Assembly (NCBI GenBank): GCA_030141605.1
Contig: JAQGDQ010000341.1
Span: 62,001-126,000 of the forward strand
DNA from: Tubiluchus corallicola
Lineage: Eukaryota; Priapulida; Priapulimorpha; Priapulimorphida; Tubiluchidae
Length of the DNA: 64,000 nt
Direction: 5' to 3'
Every line of letters starts with the position of its first letter. Within the stretch, counting starts at the first letter, position 1. A program made the position numbers and the translations under genes. The notes below the pieces were generated by a model. That model made no database searches. It was not told the DNA's origin and worked only from the letters and a program-made list of their open reading frames with translations. Of this stretch, positions 1 to 10,438 are shown in pieces.

Positions 1-116
1 CAACGTGTACTAACGTTTTTAATTATTATTATTACATAAACAAGCACAACGGACGGTATCAGTACACTTAACGACTCAATTCGCGACCTGTCTCTAGTGT
101 CCTACTTGGGCAGCCC

Positions 117-132
117 GTAGACCGCGGTCTAC
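117..132. repeat. Perfect 16-bp palindrome
   Basis: GTAGACCGCGGTCTAC reads the same on both strands. It lies in a CpG-bearing stretch about 600 bases upstream of the TATDN1 start codon. It could be a dimeric protein-binding site or a transposon remnant; nothing else in 1-660 is recognisable. Confidence 0.5.
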
Positions 133-666
133 TTGGCGCAGTGGTCCACTCGGCTCCCAACATAATTATAGTGCTTGAATGCTCTTCTTGCAGAAATTTT
201 TCATGTTCTGAATGTTAATACGCTAGAATAAAACTCGGTAATATCTTTTCAAGAGGCGTTTTCAGGTTTCCGTTTGTATTTACCCATCATCATTATCATG
301 TTGTAGTTTTCTGCGCCAGACGGGAATTTGCGGCGATTCAGCTCTGTAAATTGTCATAAAAGTATGTATTTTTGGCTAGTATTCAGGCATTTTTAAAATT
401 AGCTTTAGATACTAGTTCACGATTAATCAAGCCCTAGTGAATGAGCTTGTGTACTCCGGTAGCAGACAAATCTTGTCAGATATAATAAACTGTTTGATGG
501 TAACCGGCAAGTGAAAGGATGAACATGTGTGCCGTCATTGCAATGTGCATATATGCTATATTTGTTCCTCTTTCCCCTCTGGGCCTCTCACTGGTTATTA
601 GTGATGGGGCTTTAAGTAGGGATTAAGTCGTTTTTGGTATTTCACTTGTTTTTCTTTATCTTTCAG

Positions 667-725
667 ACTTGAATTAGACAGCCAGGCTTTTCTGTTAAAA
701 TTGTACGGTATTTTTATGCACAAAG
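667..725 (+). promoter_or_regulatory. TATDN1 5' UTR after a probable splice acceptor
   Basis: A pyrimidine-rich run ending TTTCAG stops at 666, about 60 bases before the TATDN1 ATG. This suggests the coding exon follows an intron in the 5' UTR. The upstream non-coding exon was not identified. Confidence 0.4.
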
Positions 726-1637
726 ATGGCTTCGGGCAAGCTGTTAAAGTTTATTGATATTGGTGTGAATCTGACAGACCCAGTTTTCAGGGGCATTTAT
801 CATGGCAAATCAAAACATATTGACGACTTTTCTGCTGTTTTAAAGCGAGCATTTGATGTGGGCATGCAAAAAATGCTTGTTACTGGAGGTAGTCTAAAGG
901 ATAGCGAAGAAGCACTGCAATTGGCAAGTGATAACGAGTGTCTTTACTGCACTGTGGGGTGTCATCCAACGCGTTGTCAAAATTTTGAAGAATTTGGGGC
1001 AGATGCATACATGAACGACTTACAGACTTTGGCACTAAAAAATCCCGAGAAGGTGGTAGCAGTTGGAGAATGCGGTTTAGATTATGACAGACTGCATTTT
1101 TGTCCCAAAGAAATTCAATTGAAATATTTTGAGAAACAAATAGACATTGCGGAATCAACGAGACTTCCTATGTTTCTTCACAACCGCAACTCAACTAAAG
1201 ATTTGGTTGAGATTCTTCGGCGGAATCGGGACCGTTACATTGGTGGTGTTGTGCATTCATTCACAGGATCCAAGCAAGATGTTGGTGACATTCTTGATTT
1301 GGACTTGTACATTGGAATTAATGGCTGTTCTTTAAAGACACACGAAAACATTGAAGCAATGTGTACCATACCTTCTAATAGACTCATGATAGAAACAGAT
1401 GCCCCCTGGTGTGAAATTAAACCTACTCATGCCGGATACAGCTGCATTAAAACAAAGTTTCCGTCAAGGAAAAAGGAAAAATGGGAAGACGGTTGTTGTG
1501 TGAAAGGACGCAATGAACCTGCACATATTGTTCAGGTCTTAGAGATAGTGGCTGCATCAAGAGAAGAAGATATAGAAGAACTCTGTAGTGCAATTTATCA
1601 CAACTCTGTAAAGCTTTTCTTCAATCATGAAAGTTAA
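726..1637 (+). CDS. TATDN1: TATDN1, TatD-family metal-dependent nuclease
   Basis: A 303-residue protein, complete from ATG to stop in one exon, close to the ~297 residues of vertebrate TATDN1. From memory of the family, similarity runs end to end: the [19 protein letters not shown] start, VGCHPTRC (about residues 78-85), the metal-ligand segment GECGLD, FLH (about 150), VVHSF, and IETDAPW near residue 222, which holds the conserved Asp. Like other TATDN1 proteins, the first strand has DIGVNLTD in place of the HxH of bacterial TatD. The family are TIM-barrel DNases acting in the nucleus and in DNA degradation during apoptosis. The coding part has no intron here although vertebrate TATDN1 has many exons. 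A spliced 5' UTR is suggested, so a simple retrocopy is not the only explanation. The frame is intact and looks functional. Confidence 0.95.
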   Translation: MASGKLLKFIDIGVNLTDPVFRGIYHGKSKHIDDFSAVLKRAFDVGMQKMLVTGGSLKDSEEALQLASDNECLYCTVGCHPTRCQNFEEFGADAYMNDLQTLALKNPEKVVAVGECGLDYDRLHFCPKEIQLKYFEKQIDIAESTRLPMFLHNRNSTKDLVEILRRNRDRYIGGVVHSFTGSKQDVGDILDLDLYIGINGCSLKTHENIEAMCTIPSNRLMIETDAPWCEIKPTHAGYSCIKTKFPSRKKEKWEDGCCVKGRNEPAHIVQVLEIVAASREEDIEELCSAIYHNSVKLFFNHES

Positions 1638-2862
1638 CAAACATCATTGATTAGTGAAATTCATACAAACATCGTGGTAACTCTAATTGTGGTTGTACAT
1701 AAAGTTACAAAAATATTTAGGTATAATTGTGAATTTGAATGGTTTACGGTCATTTTTGTGACTCATTGCGGACAATGTATCATTGACGAACTTGCCTTTC
1801 ATTTTGAAAAAGTTTGTGATGAGAAATTTCTTTAGGTAGGCCTAGATATGTTTGCTTAAATTGTTAAATACAGAATTTTTGAAGTAAAACAAACTCCGGT
1901 GCAAGAAAAATGTGTGGATGCATTGAAAACAAAAGTTAAAACAAAAGTCTAAAGTGAATTTTAAAATGTTACAGTTTATGTATTAAAATGTCTGGTAAAA
2001 CAACATGTTTTCGTAAAATTTAATATTTCATTTCCAAACACGATCATCTAAAACACATTTGATTCAAGTAACTGGATTATGTGCGCTGTACAGATTTGCT
2101 AGAGTTATCATGTTATAAAGCTAACAAAAGTACAAGACATTTTTGTATCCAGATCTATTTAAAATGTCACCTGCTAGGCAATGAAATTTGGATCTGATTT
2201 GTAATTAATCTGCTTTTGCTACGATGTGCGTAGCGACATGATACATGTATTTTGAGAGTCATTAAGATGTTTAATGACCTATTGTGTTTTTTACATTTAA
2301 AAAGAGCAAATCTGGATAATTTCAATTAAAAACAAATATTTTTGTAGAAGAGCAATAAAACTAGTTTTTACCCATAAAAGTGATTGTCACAAGTGTTAAC
2401 ATTATAGTCGCTAAAATTAATCATTCTATGCAACTTCTTTCTAAAATATTCTGCCATCTGTCATAAGAAAATTACATAAAATGCCCTAAAAACTCCTAAA
2501 AGCTTTCAAAACAATCTTGAAAGAGCTGAATATCTTCAGAGTAAAATTGTAATAATTATTCAGTTTGAGAAAGAATTAGTTTCACAGCCTTTTGCCTCTC
2601 AAAAATTCTTCAGTATTTTGAAAGACAATAAAGCAAGATACCCGTGCACATTAAAATGCTACTACTCCAGCACAGGTTCTTCGATGGTGTACCTCTCTTG
2701 TACATTTGCAAACTTTGGCACAATATCTTTTTGGTGTCTATAATAAAGTCTTTGGCTTTCATCTTGATTAATATATAAGATTCCACACAAGTTTGTTTAG
2801 GAAAAGTCGCATCATAATTATGAGTCTAGTGACCTAGTTATTGGGTTTCGTAACAGTTTTGG
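1638..2862. other. Convergent intergenic region, 3' UTRs
   Basis: AT-rich spacer between TATDN1 (+) and the PPxY membrane protein (-). AATAAA-like signals on + at about 2351 and 2736 could end TATDN1 transcripts. No coding sequence is recognised. Confidence 0.4.
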
Positions 2863-3669
2863 CTATGTCTTGTCATTGCGCTTCTTATTGAACAATGTGT
2901 TATACGATGGTGGAAATTCCTGATCTGGAAGCTTGTAATCTTCTAAGAGTTCTCTACAGCACTCACTGTCATTTTCTTCTGTCGTTTCAGTTTCTTTTTC
3001 ATCTACATCATCATTGATACTGTACTGTGCACTAGTGCACGACATCCCTTCGTAACACTGAGTTGTTGTGGCAGTGTACACTGCCTCCGTTGCCCTTGTA
3101 GTCCTTTCAGTCTCATGTTGCATACACCTTGTTGGGTCATTGGGCATTTTGCTAACATACTCGCTTACACTGTGACACCAACTGTTTGTTGACTCACAGT
3201 AAAATAGATCTGAATAACTTGGTGGTTGTTCGATCATTTGTTCTGGTCTCTGATCAACTCTGTGATCCTCTCCAAGGCTGTATGTGTCTAACTGATGCCT
3301 GTCATAAGGTATGTGTAGATCGATGACAACAATATCATTTTCATTGTTTTGTGTTGCATGAACATGCCCCTCATGTTGGTTTATCATTTGCTGAACCAGA
3401 CGATATCGTTTTAGTAACATGATACCAACAATCATCGCACACAGGCCCACGATTAATACGATTGGACCACTTGAAAAGGAAAGGTACCGATGCATGGCCC
3501 ACGTCATGCCGAATCCGGTCAATATGCTAAGTAGGCCCATACCGATAAGGAGGTATGCAAACTGCTTTCGGTAAGCATTGTGGTGCTGGCTGTAGGTGGA
3601 GTGTACGTTGGTGTTGTTTCTCTCATTCATTGATGTCAGTGCCATTATCTCCATGATAATTGCTGCCAT
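2863..3669 (-). CDS. Two-pass membrane protein with two PPxY motifs
   Basis: A 268-residue protein I cannot name. Two hydrophobic segments at about residues 37-59 and 68-86 form a hairpin with a short loop, followed by a long acidic hydrophilic tail. The tail carries PPSY twice, near residues 149-152 and at 253-256, close to the C-terminus. PPxY motifs bind WW domains, for example those of Nedd4-family ubiquitin ligases, so the inferred role is an adaptor or substrate of such ligases on an internal or plasma membrane. A poly-pyrimidine tract plus CAG lies just upstream of the ATG (exon begins near 3677), so the coding exon follows a 5' UTR intron. Composition and the repeated motif argue for a real gene. 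The hairpin resembles those of the genes at 7391 and 14019 on the same strand. Confidence 0.75.
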   Translation of the reverse strand: MAAIIMEIMALTSMNERNNTNVHSTYSQHHNAYRKQFAYLLIGMGLLSILTGFGMTWAMHRYLSFSSGPIVLIVGLCAMIVGIMLLKRYRLVQQMINQHEGHVHATQNNENDIVVIDLHIPYDRHQLDTYSLGEDHRVDQRPEQMIEQPPSYSDLFYCESTNSWCHSVSEYVSKMPNDPTRCMQHETERTTRATEAVYTATTTQCYEGMSCTSAQYSINDDVDEKETETTEENDSECCRELLEDYKLPDQEFPPSYNTLFNKKRNDKT

Positions 3670-4770
3670 ATCTTGTTCTGAAAAACGTAATTGTATTATC
3701 TTATTGGAATGTGTCTTGACATTGGATTGGGATTAGAGAATGCAATACACATGACATAGATACAGACCATACAGTGGTTTCTTGCAAACGTCTAAATTAT
3801 CAGTCAACAAATAGCCCGTTAACTCACTAGATGACGCAGCATGTTTGCTTCTCCCTGCATATACAGTATTGGGGGATAATATTTTGTGTAACTTTTCAAC
3901 TTAGGTTCAAATTGATATTGAATTGTATTTTATTATCATTATTATTATGCCATGAATTTATGTGACACTTGGAGGAAACTTGGTACAGTTCAACAAAGAT
4001 GATCTTGATTGCACATTACTCTTGACACTTTGCATGCCATTTTTATGTTTTGCAGCTTTTTTCAGATATACTGTGACCTGATTCTTTGCGATACTGTGAA
4101 GTTCAACTTATCTTTTTAGTGCACAATTTGGTGATGACCTCAAGGTGGTCATGGATTCATAGTCTTTCACTATCTTGATGTTCATTTTTGTCTCAGAGAA
4201 ACTGAGTTATTGTAGCTTAATCAGGAAATGGTGCAAGAGCATAAAGATGGAACATAGAGAATGACAAAGTTAAGATTCTTTAATGGGGAGAAATATGAGT
4301 CATCAGTCTATTACTAAAAACAAAAATCTATTAGTGACTGTCGACTCACGCATATTAGAAATATAATGGAAATCAAGTTAAATATTAAATTGAAATTTGA
4401 TTTCAAAGGCAATAAGTGGGAAGATTTACTTTGTCCTGAGTGCAAAAACAAAAATATGTACTGCAGAACATGCATGACATTCTGAGGAGTTTGAAGGAAT
4501 AATAAATAAGTATACTGTTGACATGGGAACAATTAAGACCACTGGAATAGGTACTCTTTTACAATTAGTAAGAGCATTTAGTTATCATGGAACCGAGAGA
4601 AAACAGATAGTATTTAGATGAAGCGGGAGAGCGGTACACGTACTTGTATGCAGAAATGGGAGTGACCATATAAACGACGTTTGATGAGAAAAACCCCTTA
4701 ACATGAGATTCATAATTACGTATGCAGTCAAAATTACAGTAACGACTTAATTGAGGATTGCCGGTCAAGT

Positions 4771-4956
4771 TTGGCAACAAACCCTTGTGTCGCAACTGTA
4801 AAGCCAATGATATACGGCCGCCTTATACGTGGCCGCACGGCAAACACGACAGTCGCCGTTCGGCGGATGTCGAAAGTTCTGATACACGGCCGTCTGTATA
4901 AAAGACAGCGCGGCAGTAATGAGGACCGTAGAATCAAACATTTCGCCGGCATTTAG
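4771..4956. promoter_or_regulatory. CpG-rich patch with TATA-like sequence
   Basis: About 150 bases from 4810 are much richer in CpG than the surroundings. They contain TATAAAAG near 4897-4904 with GC-rich sequence after it, and two copies of an ACACGGCCG/ATACGGCCG motif. This could be a promoter or a mobile-element remnant. Short open frames on both strands match nothing I know and were not called. Confidence 0.25.
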
Positions 4957-5581
4957 TTTTAGTACTTATGGATAGTGTTTTAATATTGAAAATTAGATTA
5001 TTTAGGAGATTGTCTTGTTTTTAAGCCCAATTTTTGCGTCACTATTAGGGTTCCCACCACTCCTGATTTAGCCCGGAATTCCCTGAAATTCAGTCATACA
5101 TCCGTAATTCGGTTTGATTTTTGAAAAATTATGAAATCTGATTTCGACCATCACGTTAATATTCAAGTGGAAAAAACGGAAATACATCTTGTATGCTATT
5201 GAACCGTTGCATAAGGCTAAGCTAAAAACTGCAATATTTCTGTTAAATAAAATAGTAAACTTAAGAGATTGGTCTCTAGAGGAAAGGCGGCCGGCTAGTT
5301 CTGTTGTTGTTGGTTGAAATAAAGCCTGTTAAAGTAGCTCGTCGAGTAAACTTCCGAAAGAGTTAGTATTTTCGGAAAACCGCTTATTGTAATAATAATA
5401 ATAATCTTTTAATTACTGCAGGGTTGATTTGAATTTACTAATTAGAAGAGAGCAACATTTTTTATTTTACCAAAGTATGGATTATTGTTAGTACTTGGTT
5501 TGCAAAGTGCCAAATTGCGTTAAAACAGCGTAATTATAATTATGTAGGAAAATAAAGCAATTTCAAACAACATAGGCTTAC

Positions 5582-5870
5582 CTGAAGACGAAGTTGTTCT
5601 CCAGTTTGATCACAAATATCTTGAGTTAACTCATTCGTTTATATTAGTTGATTAAGTAATCAATCAACGTGCTTTTCCAGTATATAGAACACTCCTGTAT
5701 CACAAAAAAGCTTCGCGTTTTTAAGCAAGCTAGCCAGCGCTTTCTTCACAATTAAAATTGCATAAAATGCCATTCGCAATGCGCTACTTGCCCACACAAA
5801 TTTTAACTCACTTCTGATGAATCTGTGAGAGAGTTGACACCTTCGCACGGTTAAGTGTTCCATATGCATT
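5582..5870 (-). other. Candidate non-coding first exon of the PPxY gene
   Basis: On the minus strand, CTTCAG is followed by GTAAGC at 5581-5576, a good splice donor. It could pair with the acceptor near 3678 as the 5' UTR exon of the two-pass PPxY gene. The upstream limit is unknown and the call is by position only. Confidence 0.2.
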
Positions 5871-7390
5871 TGAAACTTTTGTTTCTCGTTTCATTTGAGT
5901 GAGCCTAGATTGTAAGAAGTGCACTGATCATGCATCAATAGGCAAACCAGTTTGAGAGTCTTATTTGGTTCTGTATGCAAGGCACTTTAATCTGACACAT
6001 CTCTGCAGGTAACTAGAGCAGGGCTGATATTACAATGCCTGCCTTTCTACTGCTCGTACTGCATACTACATACTATTGTGAAAAGGTTAAACTTAAGCCA
6101 TTAATAATTTATCTATAGTGTGATGGGCCATTTTTGTGCTGTATTCGGTTCATTTTCCATGAGTTTTATACACACTGGTATAAACTTGAGCAATTACCAT
6201 GCTTTTGGTTTTCTAAAAGAAAATTAATAGCTCGGATCTCTCTCTCTCCTTCCCTTTGTGTGCACACGATTGGTTTGCAAAGTGTATGGGCGTTTGCGCG
6301 CGCGAGGGGGGTACAGTAGCTAGAGCTTGTGGTGTCCGGGGCGGCACTTGAGTTTGCTGCACACCTCCGTCAATGAAAAATACGACGTAGAAACACCCTT
6401 GTGTATGATGATTTAGATTAGATAAATTTTAGATAAAATGTAGCAGTGTTACGTTGCAGTAGCGATAAGATGTGGAAATAAATTGTTAAAATTATAAAGT
6501 ACATGCTGAAAAAAGTACTTCTGAAGAAGAAAATTCCTCTTACATGTTTCAAAAGTTACGATGCTCAGGGCTTCTTCGTGTGCTAACACGGGAACAGCGT
6601 GATTATTAGGCCTGTGGATAAGGTGCATGGCGACCTATAAAGTGTTGGTAAATTTGTTATTAGGCCTTTGTCTAATTATAACAACAGGGTAGAGCGATTA
6701 ACTGATGCTAATTAAGGAATTTGTTAGATGGCTATTCACAGCATTAGTTGGAGTAATGTCAATGACGTGAAATTACACGAATTTAAATAAAGTCAAAACT
6801 TAAGAGCTGTGTACTAGATACAGTTCACAATTGCAATTTTTCAGTGTTGCATTTTTGCTTCTGAAACAAACTGGCGCTGTTATAGCCTTTACTAACTGCT
6901 CGATTTCCTCAAAAATTAGTCATAAATTTTTGGAAAGCCAAAATGAGTTTTATTGAATAATTCTTCCTCTAAACAAATTTATCTGTGATCTAACGCCAGC
7001 ACAATAAATAATGACAAATTGCTATTGTATATAAACTGTTGACAACGTTTGCTGTATGCAGGCTTCAAACCCAAAATGGTTCCGCCTGATTTTATTGATC
7101 TAACAGGTATAAAACAGACCTACATATGCACCCAAATAAAGTCAGTCTTGTCATACAAACACTGTTTGTTAATTAACTACGTGTGGCGAGGCAAAAATTC
7201 TCAATTGACGTCTTGTTCCTAGAAAGTTTTGCCCGTGGAGAAAATCTAAAGCATAGCTAGGTCTGTAATGATTTGGCCTCAGCACATTCCTCCAGTTCAC
7301 AATAACAGACTACACTATAAACGCAAACTTAGAGCACAAAATTTGGGTGACAATTTTGTCTCATTGTACCAATTATAAAATCCATGGCTG
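5871..7390. other. Intergenic, nothing coding recognised
   Basis: AT-rich spacer. A CpG-rich spot near 6290-6310 and a short CT-rich run near 6238-6252 stand out. No gene or repeat family is recognised. Confidence 0.4.
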
Positions 7391-7711
7391 TCAAGTGCAT
7401 GAGTCAACAGTGTCCTCTGATTCAGTTGTATCACATCTGGCTGTCCACACTATTCCTACAAGAGCTAAAGGAAATCCCACTAATATGCACAATCCGGAGG
7501 TGATCGCATACGGCCACAATACATATGACCTCATTCCCAAAGAAATGGGAAGGTTTAGTAGTCCAGCGAACACCAGGAAAGCGCCGGCGATGTACATGCA
7601 GTATCCCGTTTTTGATTTGTTCATTATTCGCTTGTTTTTCTTGATAAGTTCGCAGACCTTCTGACGGTATTTCTGCTTGGTGTTAATGTAGGAATCCAGT
7701 CTTGAAGTCAT
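7391..7711 (-). CDS. Small two-pass membrane protein
   Basis: A 106-residue protein I do not recognise. A basic N-terminal 36 residues (several Lys/Arg, charged helix) is followed by two hydrophobic segments at about 37-57 and 68-90, then a short acidic tail ending SCT. The two segments have glycine-spaced faces, and the second contains GLCILVG, comparable to GLCAMIVG in the PPxY protein 4 kb away. A TAATAACAG acceptor-like sequence lies about 28 bases upstream of the ATG, suggesting a spliced 5' UTR. The arrangement points to a tetraspan-half or scaffold-type membrane protein, but the function is unknown. The overlapping plus-strand frame at 7347-7664 is treated as its shadow. Confidence 0.6.
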   Translation of the reverse strand: MTSRLDSYINTKQKYRQKVCELIKKNKRIMNKSKTGYCMYIAGAFLVFAGLLNLPISLGMRSYVLWPYAITSGLCILVGFPLALVGIVWTARCDTTESEDTVDSCT

Positions 7712-9454
7712 CTGCTGAAGATCGCCTGACGACTGTTATTACAGAACAACATCAAAAATGTTTGAGAGTTATAGTTCTGCAGAACTTTGGAACATGTTCA
7801 TATGTATTGTACTGCTATAATAGCCTCCTGGCAGCCTGTTTTTCAAAGAAGCAAATTTTAGATTCTACCTGGTTAGGCCTACTGGGTGGTTCAGTCGCGT
7901 ATTTTCCATCTACGATTGTTGTAACTAAAGACAAAGTGTTCTCAGGAACAATTGAGCTCTACATCTGCTGATCTTCTAAAACAATAACAATGAATTCGAT
8001 TAATTCTTTTTGGCAGCATTATTTGCGCATTTGAAATCCACAAAGCGTGTTGTATTTAGCAACAAAACATAGAGTCATACATGACACGTTCTAGTCACTC
8101 ATTTTGAAGTTAACTTGCAGAACAACTAGCAGTGTACACTTGTATACTTATAATAAATACTGAAACATTTTTACTAGTTTGCTAATAATATAGTGAAGAA
8201 TGATGTAATGATTCAGCACTCATCTTTCCCTCTATAGTGTTAAGGCCTACACTTGTACATGCGTATAATAATCCGGTAAATTCCAAAAAAGGCAACAGTT
8301 TTGTCAGGGATGTAACATCGATTTCAGATATGGTAGTTTTCAGCACAGTGTATACAAGCTGGTAGCAATTTATGATACAGCAATTTCTACTGCATGCATT
8401 ACACCGGCTTCACTTTACCACTATAACGCGATTGTTTCAAAAATAACCCACACCATCAAATTTCAGTCAGCACGAATCATTTTGAATTATATACATGTTA
8501 ATATTTTACTGTATTCAGACTTCATAAAACATTTATGTTCCAACAGATGTCGGCGAACGAGTTAGTCGTGTATACAATATGTTTCTGTCTGAAACTAAGC
8601 AACCTCACAGCGCTGGATGTACCTGGTGTTCGATGGCTTTTGTAAAAGTAATAAACGCAACGGAAGAAACGAGGCGCTAAGAAAACGTAATTTATAAGTA
8701 AATAGATAAGAAAACAATGGTAATCAATGTAGAAACGGCAAATAACTACTGGCAATAAAGACAATGTAAAGAAGGATAGTGAAAAGGGGCAAAGATAAGA
8801 AAGAAATGGTAAAAAACAATAGTAATCAGACAAAAAATATTAGCCTCAATAAATACCTTAATAATATGGAGATTAAAAAAGGGACGAAACATTTCAGACA
8901 ATTGTCAGATAAGGGATATAGTAGGCCTATTAGTACATATCATACCCTAATTCCAAGGGTAGCCAAAAAAGGAAAAATTCATTTATTACAGAAGTGATGA
9001 TTAACAGTAAAGCCATCGATGGAACTTTAAAAGAATCAGTTTTCAAAACAAAAAATGTCAGTTTTTAGTAAACGGCGAGCGAACATTTGGAAATTAAAAC
9101 ATCGCCATGCCTTCAAATGTGATGAATGCTATTTAGAATGAAAAAAATAGAAAAAAAATTAAGTGTCACATCTTTGTGTTGTTTTGTTTTTGTCTTTTTT
9201 ATCAATACCTTACTTGCCTTTTGATATGTTTTAAAGTTTAATATCAAAACGTTGCACAAGCTTTTCTCTGCATTTTTTTATGTCAATAAAGAATTTATTT
9301 GACGTGAATCCTGTTTAGAACACAGTTTGTTTTATAACTGTTATGCCGTATTAATTTCTATCACACATATGCTGCGAAACGTACACCTGGTGCAAAGGAG
9401 AGAGCCCCAGTCTGGTCCTCCGTTAGTTGAAAACAGATCGAAACGTCCATTCGG
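7712..9454. other. Intergenic, nothing coding recognised
   Basis: AT-rich spacer between two minus-strand genes. Open frames at 8522-8833 (-) and 8779-8997 (+) are low-complexity and match nothing. The sulfotransferase 3' UTR probably occupies the right end. Confidence 0.4.
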
Positions 9455-10438
9455 TTACTCAAACCCAAGTGCAAGTCCTGGCATGTCTTTGATTTTCTCA
9501 CTGTAGATTTTGTCGAACATTTCGCTTTCAGCAACAGTGAAATAGTTTTTCCAGTCACCAATTTTGCCTTTTCTGATGAAGTGCGACACATTCAAATCAA
9601 CTTTAATTTCGTATGGATCTACAGAAGATTTCCCATCAGCTGGTCCAGACCAGTCGTCAACTATTGAGTCTATTTTATTGTCAATGTATTTTCTCATTGC
9701 CTCAAAGCCCGTGGCTTCTGCTACTGTAACTGCTTCCTCGTTGGTTAAATCAACATCCAGGAATTTTGCTATGCGACACACAAACTTCTTTCTGTCCCTC
9801 ACAACATCTTCATATTTGATAAACAGGATATTTTTGTCTTCTCTACGTTTCCACCATTTAGAAAGATGATCAAACCAATTTCCATATCCAACATCATTGC
9901 TTAGAAAGCACGGAAGAAACTGATTAAAGCTCCAGTCTTTCCCAATTTGTCCCATCCATCGCCAAGCACGATGAAAATGGTAATAGGAAACGGCCACGTC
10001 TTTTGGATTCCTCATCACGTAAATTATTTTGCAGTTTTGTTGAAATGCCATTGGTGGTAAATACTGAGGCCAGGCGTGGCTTAAAAATAACCTTCTTTCA
10101 TTCTTTGTTGGAAAGTTGAGTTTCTCGATCTTTTGTTGGGGAGTCAAACCAAGCAGCGTATCAAGAAACTGTGCATCAGCTATGAGCTTGTTGTATTTGA
10201 CATCATCACCATGACTCATAATCCTTCCTACTATATTCATGGTCCATAAAGTTCCTGATTTAGGATACGAACAAACGAACACGTCACTTGGCTGGACCTT
10301 CCACTCCCCTCTTTGCACAGCAGGATACAGCTCATCATAAACACCGATTTCCCTTATGATTCCATCGCCTCCTCTTGTCCACCTGTGTTCCATTGACTGG
10401 TAAAGCTTTGGCAACTCCATTGTCTCATTCACAGACAT
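9455..10438 (-). CDS. Cytosolic sulfotransferase (SULT family)
   Basis: A 327-residue SULT-family enzyme that transfers sulfonate from PAPS to hydroxyl or amine groups of small molecules. The PAPS 5'-phosphosulfate loop YPKSGTLW is at residues 58-65. The catalytic His is in FLSHAWP (His121). The 3'-phosphate site RNPKDVAVSYYHFHR is near 142-156, and the C-terminal RKGKIGDWKNYF closes the PAPS pocket. The dimer motif KxxxTVxxxE is present in KNYFTVAESE. No signal peptide or membrane segment is seen, so the protein is cytosolic. It is some 30 residues longer than typical SULT1 (~295), with the extra length at the N-terminus. All catalytic residues are present and the frame is uninterrupted, whereas vertebrate SULT genes have many exons. 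The substrate cannot be told. The plus-strand frame at 9564-9869 is a shadow. Confidence 0.95.
   Translation of the reverse strand: MSVNETMELPKLYQSMEHRWTRGGDGIIREIGVYDELYPAVQRGEWKVQPSDVFVCSYPKSGTLWTMNIVGRIMSHGDDVKYNKLIADAQFLDTLLGLTPQQKIEKLNFPTKNERRLFLSHAWPQYLPPMAFQQNCKIIYVMRNPKDVAVSYYHFHRAWRWMGQIGKDWSFNQFLPCFLSNDVGYGNWFDHLSKWWKRREDKNILFIKYEDVVRDRKKFVCRIAKFLDVDLTNEEAVTVAEATGFEAMRKYIDNKIDSIVDDWSGPADGKSSVDPYEIKVDLNVSHFIRKGKIGDWKNYFTVAESEMFDKIYSEKIKDMPGLALGFE

Noticed and set aside
7347-7664. 105-codon plus-strand frame
   Set aside because: Shadow of the minus-strand two-pass protein, whose hydrophobic pattern is far more protein-like.
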